Notes: generated from the sequence alone by a model not told the origin. A stretch of 64,000 nucleotides of DNA from Polaromonas eurypsychrophila (GCF_014641715.1 NZ_BMIG01000013.1:1-64000), one strand, 5' to 3'. Positions 35,208 to 44,099 are shown, numbered from the stretch's first letter. Numbers and translations: made by a program.

Positions 35208-37397
35208 ATGTCTGAACCCACAGCTGGCGCCATCGAATCGGACACACCTCTTTTTGATGTGGTCATCAATGTGCCTCCTGGAGCGCAGCTTGAGGAAATT
35301 GAACGCCTGGCGCGGGATGTAGCGGGTATTGCTGCAGACAAGGTTGATCGCCTCATTCATGTCTTGCGCAGCTCACCGCAGGCCAAAATAGGCGCGGGCG
35401 TGACCCGCGAAAAAGCGGATGTGGCGCGAGAGCAATTCAGCAAAGCCGGTCTGCTGGTGACCATCACCCCGCTGCTGACGATACAGACCGTGATGGTGGG
35501 CAGCTACGACGGCACCTACTCTTGCCCGGCCTGCCAGAAACGGGTAGTCCTTCCAGAAAATCGGCAGTGCCCGGCTTGCGGCATTTTCGTGGACAAAGTC
35601 ACCGACGAGTTTCTCCTCCGACGCAAGATGATGGAGCAAGAGCGCGGAAGGATCGAATACCAGCAGGCCAAGTCGGTCAAAGACAGCGACAAGCGATCGC
35701 GCGAGATGATGGAAGCAGCGATGCGCGCCCAAGTTCGCGAAGAAGTGGAAAAAGAATACGGAATCAAGGGGAAAAAAGGCTTGTCGGGCATGGTGAAAGC
35801 GGTCGGTGTGCTGGCTTTGCTGATGGTTGCTTTTGTCGGCGGTAAAGGTTTGTCGCCAGATGGCCTTCCCTGGGGCAAATCGGCAAGCAGCAAGGACAAC
35901 GGTCAACCCAAGGTCATGAGCGCCGACAGCCTTGAAAAGACCGCGCAGGCGACCGGCGCTGATGCGGACAGCGCAACAGGCGCCTCATCCGGTGCGGCTG
36001 CTGGCGGAACGGTGGATCCGGACCTCGACGACCCCTTGATTCAGGCCGCTGCCGGCAAACAGACAGGGGGCAAGCAGCTGACCCTTGAACAAGCCCTGGC
36101 AGCCTCGAAGACGCTGGCAAAATCAGTGGGCAACACCACGGCCGACCGGGCAATGGCTGGCGGCGCTGTGGGCGGCAAGGCTGGCAACGCTGCCAGTCAG
36201 GCGGCCAACGATGCCATTGACAGCGCCATCGACAACCCGGCCAGCTCGGTTGACTCTGGCGGCAGGACGACTGCGGGGGGCAACACGGCGTCAAACGGCA
36301 TCTCATTTGCCGGTGGCGGTGCGGCCTCTGGTTCCGCTGGCAGTGCCACTGCTGCAGGTGCAGGAGGAAGCAGCGTCGCGGTGCCCAAACAGACCAAGCA
36401 GGTCTTGACGGCCGAGTTTGCCAAGGTGCTGGCCGAAATCGGCCAGTCGGCGCGCGCCAGGGAGGTTTTGAAGGCGGCGCTGGCCGCCAGCAATGCGGCG
36501 TCGGAGCCAGAAGGTGCTGCTGCCCTCAGAAACGCAGACATCAAAGCCCGTGCATGGGCTATACAGCGGCGTGAAATTGGCCCGGCACGTGTGGTTAGTG
36601 ATGAGCTGAAAGCCAAAATCATGGCACTGGACAATGCCGCCGAGCGCTCGCAACTGTTAGGCAGCGTTGCCGCCATTTTGAGCCAGGGCGGGCAGATAGC
36701 GCCCGCAATACCCAGAGACTTTCTTTCGCTGGCAGCTGATGCGCTGAAATCCGTGACAGGCCCGGGCCAACCCAACGCAGCCCTGGGTGATCTGGCAGTT
36801 TCCATGGCTGAAGTTTTTGCCAATGAAGCAAGTGCGCGTATCAAGGCCGGCATGTGGTCGAAAGCCCAGGCCAGTGCGGCTCAAATCGAAGGTTTGATCA
36901 AACAGGCACCTGATGCCTGGTCGCAGTTGCGCCTGTATGCCATCGACCACCAGATCAAGCAGCAGATGGGGCAGAGCGACAAGGCCAGAAAAAGCCTGGA
37001 TGCGGCGCTGGCGGAGGTGGGGAAAAACGGCAATCTATTACAACGCGCCGCCTGGTTGCGCAGCGTTGCCCAGCTTTCGGACAACGCTGCGGATGAGCAG
37101 CTACAGGCCCTCGCCATCAGCCTGCAAGCGCAGCTCGAACCCCAATCCGGCGCCGACAAGGCGCGCGCGTTGACCCAGCTGGCCCTGCTTTACGCCGCCG
37201 GGGGCTTGCCTTCCAAAGCCGATCAGTCACGCCGTATGGCGCAGTCCACTGCCGCTTTGAGCCCTGCGGACAGCACCGCGATCAACACCGACTTGATCGT
37301 GCGCAGCGATCTGGCCATGGCCAAGGTGCTGCAGGGCCTGGGGCGTTATGCCGAAGCCGAATCGCTGCTGCAGCGGGTGGGCGGCTACCTGTTATAG
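35208..37397 (+). CDS. large Ala-rich membrane protein with L7/L12-like N-terminus and zinc ribbon
   Basis: A 729-residue protein I cannot assign to a named family. N-terminal region (about 15-92) has the pattern of the L7/L12 C-terminal fold: FDVVINVPPG, then an IERLARDVAGIAADKVDRLI helix and KIGAGVTREKADVAREQFSK with a final strand LLVTITP. Next a zinc ribbon (CPACQKRV..CPACGIF, about 105-127), a charged coiled-coil-like stretch (130-180), one membrane helix (about 195-213), a low-complexity Gly/Ala/Ser region (230-400) and a helical-repeat region to the end (TPR-like, LAEIGQSARAREVLKAALAA). GGGAG precedes the ATG. The last codon joins a foldback element. The cytosolic N-terminus and periplasmic repeats suggest a scaffold; function unknown. 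Confidence 0.75.
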   Translation: MSEPTAGAIESDTPLFDVVINVPPGAQLEEIERLARDVAGIAADKVDRLIHVLRSSPQAKIGAGVTREKADVAREQFSKAGLLVTITPLLTIQTVMVGSYDGTYSCPACQKRVVLPENRQCPACGIFVDKVTDEFLLRRKMMEQERGRIEYQQAKSVKDSDKRSREMMEAAMRAQVREEVEKEYGIKGKKGLSGMVKAVGVLALLMVAFVGGKGLSPDGLPWGKSASSKDNGQPKVMSADSLEKTAQATGADADSATGASSGAAAGGTVDPDLDDPLIQAAAGKQTGGKQLTLEQALAASKTLAKSVGNTTADRAMAGGAVGGKAGNAASQAANDAIDSAIDNPASSVDSGGRTTAGGNTASNGISFAGGGAASGSAGSATAAGAGGSSVAVPKQTKQVLTAEFAKVLAEIGQSARAREVLKAALAASNAASEPEGAAALRNADIKARAWAIQRREIGPARVVSDELKAKIMALDNAAERSQLLGSVAAILSQGGQIAPAIPRDFLSLAADALKSVTGPGQPNAALGDLAVSMAEVFANEASARIKAGMWSKAQASAAQIEGLIKQAPDAWSQLRLYAIDHQIKQQMGQSDKARKSLDAALAEVGKNGNLLQRAAWLRSVAQLSDNAADEQLQALAISLQAQLEPQSGADKARALTQLALLYAAGGLPSKADQSRRMAQSTAALSPADSTAINTDLIVRSDLAMAKVLQGLGRYAEAESLLQRVGGYLL

Positions 37398-37586
37398 AGT
37401 CTGTTCACACTATTTATACAAGTGCGAACGGTGTGAAAACAACGCCAATCAAGGCGTGCGACGACGCCCAGACCGGGTGTCTAGGCCAGGAGTGCAACGC
37501 CGAGTGGCGTTGTTTTCACTCCGTTCCCTTCGGGTTGCGGCGAAACTCGCAACGCATCTTGCATAAATAGTGGGAACAGGCCCTAG
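37394..37586. mobile_element. MITE-like foldback element, about 190 bp
   Basis: Left end AGTCTGTTCACACTATTTAT (37399 on) matches, in reverse, the right end (37561-37581; reverse reading GGCCTGTTCCCACTATTTAT), continuing to ACAAG/GCAAG. A second inner inverted repeat pairs GTGTGAAAACAACGCC with GGCGTTGTTTTCACTC. No coding capacity. Flanks are ATAG on the left and CTAG on the right; each TAG is also the stop codon of the neighbouring gene (35208 gene and the LuxR gene). Likely a non-autonomous element mobilised in trans by an IS. Confidence 0.65.
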
Positions 37587-38395
37587 TGCAGGTCTGGCGC
37601 CTGCAGGACGAGGGCAAACAGCTCATTGCGGAAGTGGATGCCCAGACGCGCAAACGCGCGGTTGCGGTAAGTCCGGACAGTCGGCAGTCCCAGGCCGAGG
37701 TCTGCGGCCACCCCCTCCTGCGTCATGCCCTGCAGCAGGCGCGCGCAAACGTCGAGCTCGCGCGCCGTAAGCCGGCCATTGAGTCGTTTCAGCCGCTGCG
37801 CCATGGCCTGCACCGAGCCTGAGGCGCCAGGCGACCCGGACGCCGGAAACTGCGCCAGCGCCAGGTGTTTCTGGGTCAGCGCCAGCAACGCCGGCGCCAG
37901 GCCTTCCAGAGCCGCCATCTGACCGTCACTGAAGGCGCGCTGGTGCACATGCCGGTAGAAATTGATTGCGAACACCGTGTCGTCGGCCTGCTGGCGGACG
38001 ATGGAGACCCGCTCAGCCACACCGTGCGCCTCATAGACGCGGGCCCGGTGTTCCGCCGCCACTTCCTGCGCACTGATGTGGCACAGCAGCGTTGACTCCC
38101 GCGCCGGGCCGGCCTGCTCCCGCACCAGCGAGCGGTCGCTGAGGTAAGGGCCGGACAGGTATGCGCGCCAACAGTCGCGCGTGGTGTCGGGAATGCCGTG
38201 GCTGGCGGACATGAAAATCGCCGGCTGGCAATGCGGGCCGGTGCGGTAGACCGACCAGGAACCCGCGGGGAACAGCGGATAGAGGCCGTCGAGCAGGTCC
38301 TTGTCGAAATGCGCCAGACCCAGCCGCGTGATCATGCCGGCCAGCGCCTGGCCGGCATCTGGCGTCGGCGCCTGCTGAAGGTTCCACTTTCTCAT
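37583..38395 (-). CDS. LuxR-type HTH transcriptional regulator
   Basis: A 270-residue regulator with a C-terminal GerE/LuxR helix-turn-helix (LTARELDVCARLLQGMTQEGVA, then LPTVRTYRNRAFARLGI) after an N-terminal sensory region of about 190 residues without a clear family. AGGA precedes the ATG at 38395. It is divergent from the DUF3237 and Bug receptor genes, which it probably controls, sensing a small molecule. Its stop codon lies at the edge of a foldback element. Confidence 0.82.
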   Translation of the reverse strand: MRKWNLQQAPTPDAGQALAGMITRLGLAHFDKDLLDGLYPLFPAGSWSVYRTGPHCQPAIFMSASHGIPDTTRDCWRAYLSGPYLSDRSLVREQAGPARESTLLCHISAQEVAAEHRARVYEAHGVAERVSIVRQQADDTVFAINFYRHVHQRAFSDGQMAALEGLAPALLALTQKHLALAQFPASGSPGASGSVQAMAQRLKRLNGRLTARELDVCARLLQGMTQEGVAADLGLGLPTVRTYRNRAFARLGIHFRNELFALVLQAPDLH

Positions 38396-38484
38396 TGTTT
38401 TTCCTGATGGCACGCGGTGGCGCGCGCAGCCTGTCATCTTCGCGGATGACAGCGCGCCCGGTTCTCGGGGATTACGCTAAACGC

Positions 38485-38952
38485 ATGAACCTACCCGCCG
38501 CGCCCCAGCTTGCCCACTTTGCCGATATCTCCGTGCAGGTCGGTCAAGCTCAGGAGGTCGGACAGACCGTGCGCGGCCGGCGGCGGCTGATTCCCATCCT
38601 GGGCGGCGAAGCCACCGGGCATGGCTGGACCGCCCGTGTTTTTCCGGGCGGCGCCGACTTCCAGTTACTGGTCACCGACCGGCTCGCCGAACTTGATGCG
38701 CGTTACGTGATGGAGACCGACGGTGGCGACATGATCTACGTGCAAAACCGCGCCATCCGCTGCGGCCCCGCGGACCTGATGGCCCGCCTGGTGCGTGGCG
38801 AACCGGTCGATCCGGCGCAGATCTACTTTCGCTGCTCGCCCCGCTTTGAAACAGCTTCACCGGCGCTGGCCTGGATCACCGAGCGCATGTTCGTCGGCAG
38901 CGGCGCCCGGCACCCGGACCGCGTGGTGATGCAGTTCTACGAACTTGCCTGA
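38485..38952 (+). CDS. DUF3237 (UPF0311) family protein
   Basis: A 155-residue protein with the DUF3237 pattern: GRRRLIPILGGEATGHGWTA, VFPGGADFQLLVTDRLAELD, then the Tyr-Arg-like IYVQNRAIRCGP stretch and the C-terminal MFVGSGARHPDRVVMQFYEL. These form a calycin-like beta barrel of unknown catalytic role and often lie near Bug receptors. Start ATG 38485. It is followed after 54 bases by the Bug gene, likely one transcript. Confidence 0.85.
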   Translation: MNLPAAPQLAHFADISVQVGQAQEVGQTVRGRRRLIPILGGEATGHGWTARVFPGGADFQLLVTDRLAELDARYVMETDGGDMIYVQNRAIRCGPADLMARLVRGEPVDPAQIYFRCSPRFETASPALAWITERMFVGSGARHPDRVVMQFYELA

Positions 38953-39006
38953 GCCTGGCCGCCTTTCTGCTTTTTTTACCTTTTTATCTTTCCAAGGAGA
39001 TACGCC

Positions 39007-40005
39007 ATGAAAACCCCAACGCTTTCAAAAGCCCGCCGCGCCCTCGCCGTCGCCATGCTCGCCGCAGGGCTGCTGCCCTGGGCCGCGGCCCAGGCGCAAT
39101 CCGGCTACCCGTCCCGGCCGGTGCGCATCATCGTCGGGTTTCCGGCAGGCACCGGACCGGACATCGTGGCGCGCCTGCTGGCGCAAAAGCTGTCGGAAAA
39201 CTGGGGCGGCATGGGCGTGATCGTCGACAACAAACCGGGCGCCGGTGGACTGATTGCCGCGTCCGAGGCCGCGCGCGCGAACCCGGACGGCTACACACTG
39301 ATGCTGGGCGAAACCGGCCAGCTCAGCATCGCTCCCAGCAGCTACAACAAGCTGCCCTATGACCCGGTCAAGGACTTCATCCCCGTCAGCCAGGTGGTCA
39401 GCGCGGACTTTGTATTGCTGGTGAACCCGCAGAAAGTGCCGGCCAAAAACGTTAAGGAATTTGTCGACTGGACCAAGCAGCAAAAAGGCCTGTTCATGGC
39501 CACTTTCGGCGCCGGCACGCCGGGGCATTTCGGCGCCTTCATGTTCGGCGAGGTGATCGGCATCAAGCCCGAACCGGTACATTACAAAAGCACCGGCGAC
39601 GCCCTGGGCGGTCTCTTCGGCGGTGATGTGCAGGGCGTGTTCGCCAGCGTCGGGCTGGCCGCGCCCCAGGTGAAAGCCGGCAAGCTGGCCGCGCTGGGAA
39701 CGACCGGGCCGGTGCGCGCCGGCCTGTTGCCGGACGTACCCACGATCAAGGAGCAGGGCTTCAGCAGCCTTGAGTTCACGTCCTGGTTTGGCATCGTGGC
39801 ACCAGCCAAAACGCCGGCCGACATCGTGGCCCGCCTGAGCGCCGACGTGCAGAAGGCGGTGCGCTCGCCCGAAGGCAAACAGAAAATGGAAGACGCCGGC
39901 TTTCGCGTGACCGGCACCACCGGGGACGAGTTTGCGCGCATCATCCGCGCCGACACCGTGGCCTGGGGCAAGGCCGTCGCGGCCACCGGCTTCAAGGCCG
40001 ACTGA
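39007..40005 (+). CDS. Bug-family tripartite tricarboxylate transporter substrate-binding protein
   Basis: A 332-residue periplasmic receptor. Signal peptide about 1-30 (ending AAAQAQ). Family signatures: YPSRPVRIIVGFPAGTGPD, VDNKPGAGGLIAASEAARA, NPDGYTLM, and LLPDVPTIKEQGF. AAGGAG precedes the ATG. It is the second Bug protein of the window and differs from the first (4503) in the ligand loops. With DUF3237 and the LuxR regulator it forms a small regulated uptake or sensing group; no TctAB genes are near. Confidence 0.9.
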   Translation: MKTPTLSKARRALAVAMLAAGLLPWAAAQAQSGYPSRPVRIIVGFPAGTGPDIVARLLAQKLSENWGGMGVIVDNKPGAGGLIAASEAARANPDGYTLMLGETGQLSIAPSSYNKLPYDPVKDFIPVSQVVSADFVLLVNPQKVPAKNVKEFVDWTKQQKGLFMATFGAGTPGHFGAFMFGEVIGIKPEPVHYKSTGDALGGLFGGDVQGVFASVGLAAPQVKAGKLAALGTTGPVRAGLLPDVPTIKEQGFSSLEFTSWFGIVAPAKTPADIVARLSADVQKAVRSPEGKQKMEDAGFRVTGTTGDEFARIIRADTVAWGKAVAATGFKAD

Positions 40006-40023
40006 ACGTCGGCAGCGGGCACC

Positions 40024-40776
40024 TCAGCCGGTGCGCTGCCGCAAGGCCTCGTACAGGCAGACGCCGCTGGCCACAGAGACGTTCAGGCTTTCGACCGCGC
40101 CGCGCATCGGGATGCTGACCAGCTCGTCGCAGGTCTTGCGCGTGAGCTGGCGCATGCCCTCGCCTTCCGCGCCCAGCACCAGCGCCACCGGGCCGGTCAG
40201 CTTGACGTCGTAAATGGTTTTGGGCGCGTCATCGCTGGTGCCTATGCACCAGATGTTGCGCTCCTTGAGCTCACCCAGAGTGCGCGCCAGGTTGGTGACC
40301 ATGAAATAAGGCATGGTTTCTGCAGCGCCGCTGGCCACCTTGGCCACCGTCGCGTTGATGCCGGCCGCATGGTCCTTGGGCGCAATCACTGCATGGGCGC
40401 CGGCACCGTCAGCGACCCGCAGGCAGGCGCCCAGGTTGTGTGGGTCGGTCACGCCGTCCAGCACCAGCAGCAAGGGCGGCTCATCGGACCCTGCTTCCAG
40501 CTGCTCAAGCAACTCGTCCAGCGACTTGACCTGCGCCAGCGCGTCCACCCGCGCCACCACCCCCTGGTGGCCGTGGCTGCCGCACATTTTGGCCAGTCGC
40601 AAGCCGTCTGACTCAATCAGCCGGATACCGGCCTCTTTGGTCCGGTCCACAAATTGGCGCATGCGCGCGTCACGGCGCGATACATCGAAAAACACCTCGA
40701 ACACAGATTGAGGCGCAGTTTTAATACGCACACCGACGGCATGAAAGCCGAACAGGACTTTGGGAGAAGAAGACAT
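40024..40776 (-). CDS. rlmB: 23S rRNA (guanosine-2251)-2'-O-methyltransferase RlmB
   Basis: A 250-residue SpoU-class enzyme. N-terminal substrate-binding domain (KVLFGFHAVGVRIKTAP) and C-terminal trefoil-knot SAM domain with motif 1 VLDGVTDPHNLGACLRVAD, motif 2 VALVLGAEGEGMR and motif 3 SIPMRGAVESLNVSVASGV. It methylates the ribose of G2251 in the peptidyl-transferase P loop. ATG 40776 matches the family start; the GTG at 40797 adds seven residues. Confidence 0.93.
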   Translation of the reverse strand: MSSSPKVLFGFHAVGVRIKTAPQSVFEVFFDVSRRDARMRQFVDRTKEAGIRLIESDGLRLAKMCGSHGHQGVVARVDALAQVKSLDELLEQLEAGSDEPPLLLVLDGVTDPHNLGACLRVADGAGAHAVIAPKDHAAGINATVAKVASGAAETMPYFMVTNLARTLGELKERNIWCIGTSDDAPKTIYDVKLTGPVALVLGAEGEGMRQLTRKTCDELVSIPMRGAVESLNVSVASGVCLYEALRQRTG

Positions 40777-40895
40777 CTGAGGATTATCACTGCTCACTGA
40801 TACGGTCTTTTGGCCTGACAGCAGGAGGCACCCAGATGACAGGCGGCACAGGGTGAAAGACTAAAATAGTAACGAGACGTTTTGATGGGAACACC

Positions 40896-41777
40896 ATGGG
40901 ACTGCGGCTTAAATTCAATCTGGTGCTGATCGTCGTTTTTCTGGCGGGCTTTGCAGCGGTAGGCCTTGTTTCGCGGCAATTGCTCCAGGACAATGCCCGT
41001 GAAGAAGTCTTGCGCAATGCCCGCCTGATGATGGATACCGCGCTGGCGGTGCGCAGCTACACCGTGGACCAGGTGAAGCCGCACCTCGACAAACAGCTCG
41101 TAGAAGTGTTTCTGCCGCAAACCGTTCCAGCCTACGCCGCCACCGAAACGCTGAACCACATCCAGAAAAAATACCGCGATTACGGCTACAAGGAAGCCAC
41201 GCTCAACCCCACCAACCCGCGCGACCGCGCCACCGACTGGGAAGCCGACATCGTGCAGCAGTTCCGGCACAACACCGAATCCACAGAACTCGTGTCCGAG
41301 CGAAACGGCGGCACGGGCCGGATCCTCTACATCGCCAAACCGATTCAGATCACCAATGCCGCCTGCCTGCAGTGCCACAGCGTGCCCGCCGCTGCGCCGG
41401 CCAGCATGATCAAGATCTACGGCGACGCCAACGGCTTTGGCTGGAAACACAATGAAATCGTCGGCGCGCAAGTGGTGACTGTGCCGATGGAAATCCCGAT
41501 CCAGAACGCTGACCGTGCCTTCAAGACCTTCATGGCCTCGCTGGCCGGCGTCTTCGGCCTGGTTTTCATCGCACTCAACCTGATGCTGAGCTGGCTGATC
41601 GTGCGGCCAATCCGGCGCATGTCGCAGGCGGCCGACAAGGTCAGCACCGGCGACTTCGATGTGCCTGAATTTTCCGATGCCGGCCGCGATGAGGTGTCGG
41701 TGCTCGGCAACTCCTTCAACCGCATGCGCCGCAGCCTTGAAAAAGCCATGCAGATGATTGAGCGGGACGGAAACTAG
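40896..41777 (+). CDS. DUF3365 c-heme sensor protein with HAMP domain
   Basis: A 293-residue membrane protein. First helix about 8-28, periplasmic DUF3365 (Tll0287-like) region with one c-type heme motif CLQCH near residue 150, second helix about 207-230, then a cytosolic HAMP domain (RPIRRMSQAADKVSTGDFDV) and a short tail, with no kinase or methyl-accepting part. It likely senses redox state or a gas in the periplasm. The Ser/Thr kinase downstream may be the output partner. The stop codon TAG belongs to the end of the foldback element inserted between the two genes. Confidence 0.85.
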   Translation: MGLRLKFNLVLIVVFLAGFAAVGLVSRQLLQDNAREEVLRNARLMMDTALAVRSYTVDQVKPHLDKQLVEVFLPQTVPAYAATETLNHIQKKYRDYGYKEATLNPTNPRDRATDWEADIVQQFRHNTESTELVSERNGGTGRILYIAKPIQITNAACLQCHSVPAAAPASMIKIYGDANGFGWKHNEIVGAQVVTVPMEIPIQNADRAFKTFMASLAGVFGLVFIALNLMLSWLIVRPIRRMSQAADKVSTGDFDVPEFSDAGRDEVSVLGNSFNRMRRSLEKAMQMIERDGN

Positions 41778-41940
41778 TGTCCTGTCCTGCAAATAAGGTG
41801 ATGAAATGAAATTGTCCATTCGGCTGTCAGGCAAGGCGGGAGGAGGAGACATAGCCGTAGCTATGGCAACGACGAGCAACGCCGCATGGCGGTTGAATGG
41901 GCGATTTCATATCGCCTTTATTTTTGGGACAGGACACTAG
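41774..41940. mobile_element. MITE-like foldback element, 167 bp
   Basis: Left end CTAGTGTCCTGTCC (41774-41787), right end GGACAGGACACTAG (41927-41940). The match extends inward as CAAATAAGGTGAT versus the reverse of ATCGCCTTTATTTTTG, a terminal inverted repeat of about 28 bp with few mismatches. The CTAG at each end may be a 4-bp target duplication. An inner hairpin is formed by catagcc-gt-agctatg. No coding capacity. It separates the heme sensor and kinase genes by 12 bases beyond its right end. Confidence 0.75.
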
Positions 41941-41951
41941 ATGGGGGCAGC

Positions 41952-44099
41952 ATGAGCCCTGGACCCGCCCCTGGCGCCCGCCCTCCAGTGCCAGGCGTGG
42001 ACGAGGCCGCCCTGCCCGCAGGGCACAAGGTGTTCGAATACCGCATCGAAAAAACGCTGGGCGGCGGCGGCTTCGGCATCACCTACCTGGCACGCGACAT
42101 CAACCTTGAACTGCCGGTCGCGATCAAGGAGTATTTCCCTGGCGACCTGACCGTGCGCGCTGCCGACCAGACGGTGCGCGTGCGCGCGCCCGAGGGCGAG
42201 CAGCAGTTTCGGTGGGGTCTGGAGCGTTTTCTTGACGAGGCGCGCGCGCTGGCCTCGTTTCGCCACCCCAACATCGCACGCGTGCTGCGTTACTTCCAGG
42301 AAAACGGCACCGCCTACATCGTCATGGAGTACGAATCGGGTGACCCGCTCAAACGCTGGCTGGCGCGCCAGCCAGCGCTGGACCTGGTCACGCTGCTGAA
42401 GGTGATTTATCCGCTGCTCGATGGGCTGGAGGCCGTGCACAAGCTCGACTTTCTGCACCGCGACATCAAACCCGACAACATCTACATCCGCGGTGACGGC
42501 ACACCGGTGCTGCTTGACTTCGGCGCAGCCCGCCGCACCACCAGCGGACGCGATCTGACCAACATCGTGAGCCCCGGTTTTGCGCCTTTCGAGCAGTACC
42601 ACAGCAAGGGCAAGCAGGGGCCGTGGAGCGACATCTATTCGCTGGGCGCGGTGATGTACTGGATGACCACCGGGCAAAAACCGCTGGATTCCGCCGCACG
42701 TGTGAAGGACGACAGCCTGCCGGCGGCGCTGGCCATCGGGGACGCAGCCGTTTTCAGTACCGGCGTGCTGCGCGCCATTGACTGGGCCTTGCGCCCCGAC
42801 GAAAAATACCGGCCACAAACCGTGGCCGAGCTGCGCGTCGCACTGGTGGCGGCCGAACATTCGGCCACCGGCCTGCTGACGCCGGCCAGCCGCGCGCCGG
42901 CTGACAGCCTGCCCGGCCCCGACAGCAACGTGCTGGCCTTTGCCGCCAACGCGCAGTCGGTTCCCGGCAGCAGCGCTGACACGCAGCGCAAAAACGTGCT
43001 CGTCACCGTGATGTTCCTGGAGATGGTGGCTTATTCGCGGCACTCGGTTGAGCAGCAGGCGGCACTGAAGGAACGCTTCAACGACTTGCTCAGCAAGGCC
43101 CTCAAGGGCGTGCCGCAGACGTCCCATATCGTTATCGACTCTGGTGAGGGCGTGGCCACCTGTTTTCTCGGCGATCCCGAAGACGCGCTCCAGTCGGCGC
43201 TGTTGCTGCGTGGCTTGTTGCTGCAGAAGTACGGAAAAATGCACTCGGTGCGCATCGGCGTGCACCTGGGGCCGATCCGCATCTTGTCCGATGTCAACCA
43301 GCGCGTCAATGTGGTGGGCGATGGCATCAACGTGGCTCAACGCATCGTGGACTTTGCCCAGCCCAACCAGATCGTGGTGTCGCGCGCCTACCACGAGGTG
43401 ATCTCGCGCATCACCGACAACGCCGCCGGCATCTTCAGCCCGCTCGGCCCGCACCTGGACAAGCATCTGCGCTCGCACGACATCTATGCGGTGCTGGACC
43501 CGCAATCGCGACCTGCGCCAGCCACGCTGCGCAGCAGCGAGTTTGAAAACACTGCGTCTTTTGCCACGCTGTCTTCGCTGACGCCGGAGGTGCTGGTTGA
43601 AATCGAATCCGAGCTGGCGCGCAGCATCGGGCCGCTGGCCAAGGTGCTGCTTAAAAAGGCACTGCCACGCGTCGTCGGCGCCCAGAGTTTGCGCGAGCTG
43701 CTGGCGGTCTCGATTCCAGACCCAAAAGCGCGCGAGTTGTTTATCCATCCGCCAAGCCACAAAACCCAGCCCGTTTTTTCTTCCAGCAGCCGGCAAGACA
43801 CTGCCAGCCGACCGCGCGCGGACTTCAGCCAGCCGGTCAGCCGAAGCCTCAGCGATCACACCAGCGGCAGCAACAGCGGGCGGTCGGTCCCGGTGTCCTC
43901 ACCATGGTTCACCGCGGCGCAGCTCTCGCACCTGGAGCGCGCGCTGAGCCAGGTCATTGGCCCGCTCGCGAAGGTGCTGGTCAAAAAACAGGTGGCCCGG
44001 CATACCGCGCTGAAGGCGTTGCGTGAGGCGCTGGCCAATGAAATTGACCATGCCACCGACCGCGACAAATTTTGGGCTGCCACCCAGAAGCTCCCCTAG
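41952..44099 (+). CDS. Ser/Thr protein kinase fused to a degenerate cyclase-like domain
   Basis: A 715-residue protein. Kinase domain (about 30-300): glycine loop LGGGGFGITYLARD, VAIKEYF lysine, catalytic HRDIKPDN with Asp171, DFGAARR and APFEQY. Then a class III cyclase-like domain (about 345-530): VTVMFLEMVAYS, DSGEGVATCFLGDP, VRIGVHLGPI and GDGINVAQRI. In true cyclases the first and second blocks carry metal-binding Asp; here they read Glu and Ser/Glu, so catalysis is doubtful. C-terminal (about 545-715) holds two copies of a roughly 45-residue module with IGPLAKVLLKK and IGPLAKVLVKK. Cytosolic. ATG 41952 is the first start outside the foldback element. It probably works with the heme sensor upstream. 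Confidence 0.88.
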   Translation: MSPGPAPGARPPVPGVDEAALPAGHKVFEYRIEKTLGGGGFGITYLARDINLELPVAIKEYFPGDLTVRAADQTVRVRAPEGEQQFRWGLERFLDEARALASFRHPNIARVLRYFQENGTAYIVMEYESGDPLKRWLARQPALDLVTLLKVIYPLLDGLEAVHKLDFLHRDIKPDNIYIRGDGTPVLLDFGAARRTTSGRDLTNIVSPGFAPFEQYHSKGKQGPWSDIYSLGAVMYWMTTGQKPLDSAARVKDDSLPAALAIGDAAVFSTGVLRAIDWALRPDEKYRPQTVAELRVALVAAEHSATGLLTPASRAPADSLPGPDSNVLAFAANAQSVPGSSADTQRKNVLVTVMFLEMVAYSRHSVEQQAALKERFNDLLSKALKGVPQTSHIVIDSGEGVATCFLGDPEDALQSALLLRGLLLQKYGKMHSVRIGVHLGPIRILSDVNQRVNVVGDGINVAQRIVDFAQPNQIVVSRAYHEVISRITDNAAGIFSPLGPHLDKHLRSHDIYAVLDPQSRPAPATLRSSEFENTASFATLSSLTPEVLVEIESELARSIGPLAKVLLKKALPRVVGAQSLRELLAVSIPDPKARELFIHPPSHKTQPVFSSSSRQDTASRPRADFSQPVSRSLSDHTSGSNSGRSVPVSSPWFTAAQLSHLERALSQVIGPLAKVLVKKQVARHTALKALREALANEIDHATDRDKFWAATQKLP

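Noticed and set aside
41937..43859. 640-codon open frame on the minus strand
   Set aside because: Antisense to the Ser/Thr kinase; composition is His/Arg/Gln-rich as expected from a shadow of a GC-rich gene, and no domain is visible.
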